From Pseudomonas putida (GTDB taxonomy: Bacteria > Pseudomonadota > Gammaproteobacteria > Pseudomonadales > Pseudomonadaceae), in assembly GCF_009883635.2 (NCBI RefSeq), contig NZ_CP026115.2, forward strand, positions 5,394,001 to 5,458,000: a stretch of 64,000 bases of DNA, written 5' to 3'. Of this stretch, positions 59,245 to 64,000 are shown one piece after another. Position 1 is the stretch's first letter, and each line of letters starts with the position of its first letter. The notes below the pieces were generated by a model. It ran no database searches. It saw only the letters and a list, made by a program, of their open reading frames with translations, and had not been told where the DNA came from. Position numbers and translations under genes: made by a program.

Positions 59245-60868
59245 CGCGCGAAACGGGGCAGGGCAGGCAGAGGTACGTACCCGGCGCTGGAATATCTCAC
59301 TGGTGTGGATCGTGCCTATCCTGGCGATTCTGGTCGGGGCTTCGCTGGTGGTGCGCAACTGGCTGCAGGAAGGGCCGGTGATTTCGATTTCCTTTCGCTC
59401 CGGTGAAGGGCTGGTGGCGCACAAGACGCAGGTCAAGTACCGCAGCGTGGTGATTGGCGAAGTGACCACCGTGGACCTGGCGGAGGACCACAACAGCGTC
59501 ATCGTCAAGGTGCAGCTGGCCAATGATGCGCGTTCGTTCGCCACCGAGGGGGCGCGCTTCTGGGTGGTACGCCCACGGATTGGCGCGGGCGGGGTGTCCG
59601 GCGTCGATACCTTGCTGTCTGGCAGCTTCATTGGTGCCGATGCCGGTGAGTCGAAAGCCTCGGAAAAGAACTTCACCGGCCTGGAGCTGCCGCCTGCGAT
59701 CACCTATGGCGAGAAGGGCAAGCGTTTCCTGCTCAGTGCCGAAGACCTCGGCTCGCTGGATATCGGCGCGGCCATCTATTACCGCAAGATCCCGGTGGGT
59801 GAAGTGGTGTCCTATGGCTTGCAGGACGATGGCAAGGGCGTCGAGATCGGCATCTTCGTGCAGTCGCCCTACGACAACTTCGTCACAGGCGACACCCGAT
59901 TCTGGAATGCCAGCGGTGTCGACATGCAGATCGGCGCCAATGGCCTGAAGGTCGATACCGAGTCGTTGTCGTCCATCCTGATCGGCGGGCTGGCCTTTGG
60001 TTCTCCCGACTTTACCGCGGATGTTCAGCCGGCAGCGGACCAGACGCACTTCCAGCTGTTTGCCGATCGTGATGCGGCACTGGCACCGCCACACGGCAAG
60101 GGGCAGTACCTGCAGCTGCGCTTCGACCAGTCCATGCGCGGGCTGTCAGTGGGCGCTCCGGTAGAGTTCAAGGGCGTGGAGTTTGGCCGGGTCACTTCGA
60201 TCAAACTGGATTACGACCCGGTGAAACAGATCTTCCCGGTGGTGGTGGATGCGGTGATCTACCCGCAGCGGCTCGGCCCGGTGCATCAGAAGATGCTGGC
60301 GGTGTTCAAGCACACCGAGGGTGACCTCAACGGCGCACGGCAGCTGATCGGCACCTTCGTCGAGCATGGCCTGCGGGCGCAGGCGCGCAGTGGCAACCTG
60401 ATCACCGGGCAGATGTTCATCTCCCTGGACTTCTACCCGGGCGCCCCCAAGGTCGCGTTCGACAGGGAGGCTAACCCAATCGTCATTCCTACAATGCCCG
60501 GCAGCCTGGAGATGCTGCAGGAGCAGTTGCAGCATTTCGTCGAGCGCATCGGCAAGTTGCCGCTGGAAAGCATTGCCAGCAACCTCGATGGCACCTTGCG
60601 TGACCTGCGTGCCAACCTCAAGACATTCAACGGCCAGACGTTGCCTGGGGTGAAAGCCACCCTCGACGACATGCAGAAGACCTTGAAAACGGCCAATGCG
60701 ACCATTGCCGACGATTCGCCGGAGCGCGAACGGCTGGGCGAAACACTGGACGAACTGGAGCGCATGTCGCGTTCGCTGCGTGACCTGACCGACTACCTGG
60801 GGCGCCACCCCGAGTCGCTGATTCAAGGCCGGCCGAAGGCAGCCGGGGCGCAAGACTTGAGACCTTGA
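59228..60868 (+). CDS. pqiB: PqiB-like MCE-domain protein
   Basis: A 546-residue protein with one N-terminal TM (LVWIVPILAILVGASLVV) and three MCE (MlaD) domains (GEGLVAHKTQVKYRSVVIGEV, AIYYRKIPVGEVVSY, LSVGAPVEFKGVEFGRV), then a helical tail that in PqiB makes a periplasm-spanning tunnel to the outer membrane. The start ATG 59228 follows GGAGG by 8 bases; earlier ATGs at 59210/59213 lack such a site. It overlaps the upstream gene. Confidence 0.9.
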   Translation: MAQASDARNGAGQAEVRTRRWNISLVWIVPILAILVGASLVVRNWLQEGPVISISFRSGEGLVAHKTQVKYRSVVIGEVTTVDLAEDHNSVIVKVQLANDARSFATEGARFWVVRPRIGAGGVSGVDTLLSGSFIGADAGESKASEKNFTGLELPPAITYGEKGKRFLLSAEDLGSLDIGAAIYYRKIPVGEVVSYGLQDDGKGVEIGIFVQSPYDNFVTGDTRFWNASGVDMQIGANGLKVDTESLSSILIGGLAFGSPDFTADVQPAADQTHFQLFADRDAALAPPHGKGQYLQLRFDQSMRGLSVGAPVEFKGVEFGRVTSIKLDYDPVKQIFPVVVDAVIYPQRLGPVHQKMLAVFKHTEGDLNGARQLIGTFVEHGLRAQARSGNLITGQMFISLDFYPGAPKVAFDREANPIVIPTMPGSLEMLQEQLQHFVERIGKLPLESIASNLDGTLRDLRANLKTFNGQTLPGVKATLDDMQKTLKTANATIADDSPERERLGETLDELERMSRSLRDLTDYLGRHPESLIQGRPKAAGAQDLRP

Positions 60869-60896
60869 AAGTGAAAGGCCAAAGGAGTGTCAGCTG

Positions 60897-61433
60897 ATGC
60901 ATCGAGTGCGCAACCTGTGTGGGGCCAGCCTGCTGATCTGGCTGAGCGGCTGCAGCAGTACCCCGAACAACTACCATACCCTGGTTCCGGCGCAGCCGGT
61001 GCAAGGCGGTGGCCAGCACGTGCAGGTGAGCCGGGTCAGCCTGCCGCCGCAAGTGGACCGCCCGCAACTGGTGGTGCGTCAGGGCAGCAGCGGCCTCGCC
61101 ATCCTGGAAACGGAGTGGTGGGGCGCCAACCTGGTGGATGAGTTTCGCAGTGCCCTGCAGGACATGCTGGGCGGCCCGGCGCCCGGCACCAGCAGTGTGT
61201 TGAGGGTGGATGTGCAGCGCTTCGACAGCGTGCCCGGCCAATACGCCTCGCTCGATACCCTGTGGCGTCTGAAGCGTCCAGGCGAGCCCGAAATTACCTG
61301 CCGGACGTCGGTCCAGACCGCCGCCGACAACAGCATCAACAACCTGGTCAACGCCCATCAGGCCAACCTGCGCAAGCTGGCCGAGGCCGTGCGGGCAGCG
61401 GCGGCGCCAGGCAGGTCCTGCCCAAGCTCATGA
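60897..61433 (+). CDS. pqiC: PqiC-like outer-membrane lipoprotein
   Basis: A 178-residue lipoprotein (lipobox LSGC, cysteine at residue 19) of the PqiC/YmbA ABC-transporter-auxiliary family, with YHTLVPAQPV and RVSLPPQVDRPQLVVRQGSS as in relatives. It would anchor the PqiB tunnel at the outer membrane. It is the last gene of the pqi operon. Confidence 0.88.
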   Translation: MHRVRNLCGASLLIWLSGCSSTPNNYHTLVPAQPVQGGGQHVQVSRVSLPPQVDRPQLVVRQGSSGLAILETEWWGANLVDEFRSALQDMLGGPAPGTSSVLRVDVQRFDSVPGQYASLDTLWRLKRPGEPEITCRTSVQTAADNSINNLVNAHQANLRKLAEAVRAAAAPGRSCPSS

Positions 61434-61463
61434 AGCGGGTAAACCAGGGTACGGGGAGCCCGC

Positions 61464-63338
61464 ATGAAGTTACGCACGAGATTGCTCTGGCTGTTCGTAC
61501 CGCCGCTGCTGCTGGTGTTGTCGCTCGTCTACTTCGCGGCCCAGGGCATGCTGCTGGCGCGGCTGGACAAGCAGGACGAGCGGCTGCTGGTGGCCGAGGC
61601 CGAGCGCCTGCGCGCCTTGCTGGGCAACAGCTTCGAGCGTGACGCCAACCGCCTGCGACAATGGGCGCAGGCAGTTCCGGGGGCGGTGCCGTCGGCGTTC
61701 CCGCTCGATGCCGCCACGCTGGGCCGTAGTGGCTTCGATTTCATCCTTTACTTCGCCAATGGTGAGCAGCGGGTGAGCTGGCGGCCACTGGACCTGGCGT
61801 CGCTGGAGCGCCCGGCCGGAGCGCCGGCACTGAACCTGAAGGCGCTGCATGACGGCGTCGCCCAACAACTGGCGCGCCTGCTGCAGCCTCAGGATGTGGC
61901 GCCGCCAGCGCAATTGCTGGCCGTGCTCAGGGTGCCGCTGATTCTGGTGGCCGTGGATACTGCGCGCAGCGGCGACAGGGCCAGCGGTGTGCTGCTGGCG
62001 GGAACATTCCTGGACAGCAAGCGCATCGCCATGCTGCAACAGCAGTTGGGCGGTGAACTCACCTGGCTGCCATCGGCCACCGAGCAGCAGCGGCCGGTGC
62101 TGCAGGCCGAACTGATGAGCATTGGCAATCGTGAGGTGGTCGATGCCCGCCACCAGAGCATCGACCTGCTGTTCCAGGACAGTCTTGGCGAGCCGCAGCT
62201 GCGCCTGCAACTGACCCGCGAGCGCCATCTGTACCTGGAGGGCGAGCAGCAACTCAATGTGTTCCTCGGCGCGACGGGGGGGCTTATTGGTCTGGCCTGG
62301 TTGCTGATCTACCTCGCGCTGGACGTGACTTTGCTGCGGCGTATTGCACGCTTGCATCAGGAACTTCTGGCCATTGGCCCGACGGCGGCAGGGCGGCGCC
62401 TGACCGACGACGGGCGCGATGAGCTGGGCAAGCTGGCGCGCGAAGCGAACCGTGCGCTGGACCGCCTGGAGCAAAGCGAAGCGCGCGATCGGGCGATTCT
62501 CGACGCCATGGAAGACGGCTATTTCGAACTCGACGAGCTGGCCAGGATCGAGTCGGTCAACCCGGCTTTCTGCAGGCTGCTCGGTTACCCGGCGGCGCAG
62601 GTGATCGGGCGAACCGTTGCTTCTCTGCAGGAAGACCATGAGGCCAGCGCGGCAACGGAACCGGCAATCGCCGAGACCGAGCCCGGGGCGCCGCTCTCGG
62701 CCCGGCTGCGGCGCGCCGACGGCAGCATCGGCCACTTCGAGACCCAGATCTCCAGGCGGCACAATGCCGGGGGCCGTCTGATCGGCTATCGCGGCATCCT
62801 GCACGACGTCAGCGAGCATGTGCTTCATCAACAGCAACTGTTCGACCTGGCCTATCATGATGCCTTGACCGGGCTGGGCAATCGCAAGGCGTTCCATGAG
62901 GACCTTGCCCGGCACCTGAATGGCGATAGCCTGCCGCTGGCGCTGATCTTTCTCGATCTTGACCGCTTCAAGCAGGTCAATGACCGCTTTGGCCACGATA
63001 TCGGCGATGCCTTGCTGGTATGCATGGCCGAGCGCCTGGGCAATGCGCTGCGTCAACCGGCCAAGGCCTATCGCCTGGGGGGCGACGAGTTCACCGTGAT
63101 CGTCCCGATGACCGAGTTCCAGGCAGCCAATGCGCTGGCCCAGCGCTTGCTCAAGGTGCTGGGCGAGCCGGTCAGTGTCAGGGGGCTGAGCATCGACTTC
63201 GTTACACCAAGCATCGGCCTTGCCCTCGCGCCTGCCCATGCCAGCGAGGTGGACGCACTGGTCAAGGCCGCCGATCAGGCGATGTATGAAGCCAAGCGCC
63301 TGCGTGGGCGGGTCAGCGTTTTCCAGCCCGGCGACTAA
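61464..63338 (+). CDS. Membrane diguanylate cyclase (CHASE4-like, HAMP, PAS, GGDEF)
   Basis: A 624-residue protein: TM1 (WLFVPPLLLVLSLVYFAAQG), a periplasmic domain of about 230 residues of CHASE4 type, TM2 (GATGGLIGLAWLLIYLALDV), a HAMP-like region, a PAS domain (DRAILDAMEDGYFELDELAR) with PAC, and a GGDEF domain (YHDALTGLGNRKAF; GGDEF 539-543). The I-site is degenerate (RQPA instead of RxxD). It should make cyclic di-GMP in response to a periplasmic signal. It may share a message with pqiC (30-base gap). Confidence 0.88.
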   Translation: MKLRTRLLWLFVPPLLLVLSLVYFAAQGMLLARLDKQDERLLVAEAERLRALLGNSFERDANRLRQWAQAVPGAVPSAFPLDAATLGRSGFDFILYFANGEQRVSWRPLDLASLERPAGAPALNLKALHDGVAQQLARLLQPQDVAPPAQLLAVLRVPLILVAVDTARSGDRASGVLLAGTFLDSKRIAMLQQQLGGELTWLPSATEQQRPVLQAELMSIGNREVVDARHQSIDLLFQDSLGEPQLRLQLTRERHLYLEGEQQLNVFLGATGGLIGLAWLLIYLALDVTLLRRIARLHQELLAIGPTAAGRRLTDDGRDELGKLAREANRALDRLEQSEARDRAILDAMEDGYFELDELARIESVNPAFCRLLGYPAAQVIGRTVASLQEDHEASAATEPAIAETEPGAPLSARLRRADGSIGHFETQISRRHNAGGRLIGYRGILHDVSEHVLHQQQLFDLAYHDALTGLGNRKAFHEDLARHLNGDSLPLALIFLDLDRFKQVNDRFGHDIGDALLVCMAERLGNALRQPAKAYRLGGDEFTVIVPMTEFQAANALAQRLLKVLGEPVSVRGLSIDFVTPSIGLALAPAHASEVDALVKAADQAMYEAKRLRGRVSVFQPGD

Positions 63339-63501
63339 GTGTCGCGTAATGCGCAAATGGCGCACGAAAGGCTGGCGCACGGCCAATCCTGGGCCAGACT
63401 GTTGGAAGCACGCGGCCATCGATGCCGCCGTGGCCCACGGGATGTGGCAGCTTTCGCGACCACACCTGGCCGCTGAATGTCACAGCTTCCGAGGGGTGTA
63501 G

Positions 63502-64000
63502 ATGATCGTGCGCTGTCGTTGCCGGTCTTTGCTGCTGTCGCTCTTCATGCTGCTGCCGCCTGAACTTGCGGTGGCAGAGGCGTTGTGCGGCCAGCTGACT
63601 GCTACCGGCAACCCGGAGTATCCACCGTATCTTTGGCGTGACCCGAACAATCCTGAACGGTTGATCGGGGCCAATGCCGACCTGCTCGATGAAGTGGGCA
63701 AGGCGCTTGGGCTGGACGTGAAGGTGGTGTACGGCGGGCCCTGGTCAAGGGCGCAGGAGGAGGTGCGCACCGGGCGTATCGACCTGATGGCGGGGTACTT
63801 CCTGACCCACGAGCGCCAGCAGCGGATGGACTTCGTCAGCCCGGCGTTCCTGCATGTGCGCAGCGTGGTCTGGGTCCGTCAGGATGGCGGGTTTCCCTAC
63901 CACGACTGGGCAGACCTCAAGGGCCACAACGGCGGGACGCTGGTCAGCAACAGCCACGGCCAGCAGTTCGACGACTACGCCAGGGCAAACCTGCAGCTCG
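63502..64000 (+). CDS. Solute-binding protein family 3, partial
   Basis: The first 166 codons of a periplasmic protein that runs off the right edge. It has a signal peptide (LLLSLFMLLPPELAVAEA) and the SBP_bac_3 pattern (LTATGNPEYPPYLWRDPNNPERLIGANADLLDEVGKALGL ... GRIDLMAGYFLTHERQQRMDFVSPAF). It may bind an amino acid-like ligand for transport or for signalling to the neighbouring cyclase. Start ATG 63502 after GAGGGG. Confidence 0.85.
   Translation, partial: MIVRCRCRSLLLSLFMLLPPELAVAEALCGQLTATGNPEYPPYLWRDPNNPERLIGANADLLDEVGKALGLDVKVVYGGPWSRAQEEVRTGRIDLMAGYFLTHERQQRMDFVSPAFLHVRSVVWVRQDGGFPYHDWADLKGHNGGTLVSNSHGQQFDDYARANLQL

Noticed and set aside
1..64000. tRNA or rRNA genes
   Set aside because: I saw no cloverleaf-like or ribosomal sequence on either strand by eye; a covariance-model scan would settle it.

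Overview
The window reads as chromosomal DNA of a Pseudomonas of the putida group. The support is the high GC content, the putida-type REP hairpins (for example at 3899-3957), and gene families typical of that group (DUF3077/DUF6124 pair, DUF1289, DUF2986, DUF3144, GlxA-type AraC regulators, a BenR/XylS-like regulator). No rRNA, tRNA, CRISPR array, transposase or integrase was seen. The species call is inference.

Layout. 1-5 kb: a LysR fragment divergent from a quaternary-amine ABC transporter (ATPase, permease, periplasmic protein), then a GlxA-type regulator. 5-9 kb: a BenR/XylS-like regulator facing a two-gene valine-type acyl-CoA module (3-hydroxyisobutyryl-CoA hydrolase, acyl-CoA dehydrogenase). 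9-13.5 kb: MFS and LysE exporters, a stand-alone chorismate mutase, a lipoprotein, the DUF6124/DUF3077 pair and decayed gene remnants. 13.7-16.7 kb: an ABC ATPase and a fused double permease with no binding protein. 17-22 kb: MFS/LysR pair, a short hydrophobic peptide gene, LysR/SDR pair and a very long inverted repeat. 22.1-28.2 kb: three overlapping SPFH (HflK/HflC-like) membrane proteins followed by a His-rich P1B-type metal ATPase. 28-33 kb: remnants, a secreted low-GC unknown, DUF3144, a PAS-GGDEF protein, a cysteine hydrolase and a membrane protein.

33.0-39.4 kb is a type VI secretion cargo island without core secretion genes: a truncated VgrG, a DUF1795 (Eag) chaperone, a prePAAR-PAAR nuclease effector with its likely immunity protein, then an N-terminally truncated and frameshifted Rhs carrying a second nuclease tip, its NTF2-like immunity protein and a third Rhs scrap. 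It abuts an operon at 39.5-41.7 kb for a ribosomally made, post-translationally modified metallophore: an HvfA-type precursor with six EGKCG motifs that also carries two EF-hands, its MNIO (DUF692) enzyme and its partner protein.

41.8-44.2 kb holds small envelope proteins, including an unknown three-gene operon. 44.5-49.5 kb holds a BamA-family gene divergent from a CpxR/CpxA-like two-component system. A three-part GTTAA/GTAAA/GTAAA element lies between them, and a second copy with identical spacing lies upstream of a neighbouring unknown gene, which suggests a small envelope-stress regulon. 49.5-54.4 kb is an apparent catabolic operon (LysR; amidohydrolase, MFS, SDR, TIM-barrel isomerase). 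54.4-57.3 kb is a glycine-zipper protein and a TetR/DHA2 efflux pair. 57.4-64 kb is a small unknown protein, a pqiAABC lipid-transport operon, a CHASE4-like/PAS/GGDEF cyclase and the start of a family 3 solute-binding protein.

The strongest leads are the EF-hand-fused metallophore precursor, the SPFH/P-type ATPase operon, the paired GTAAA elements, and the toxin-immunity array built from Rhs fragments.
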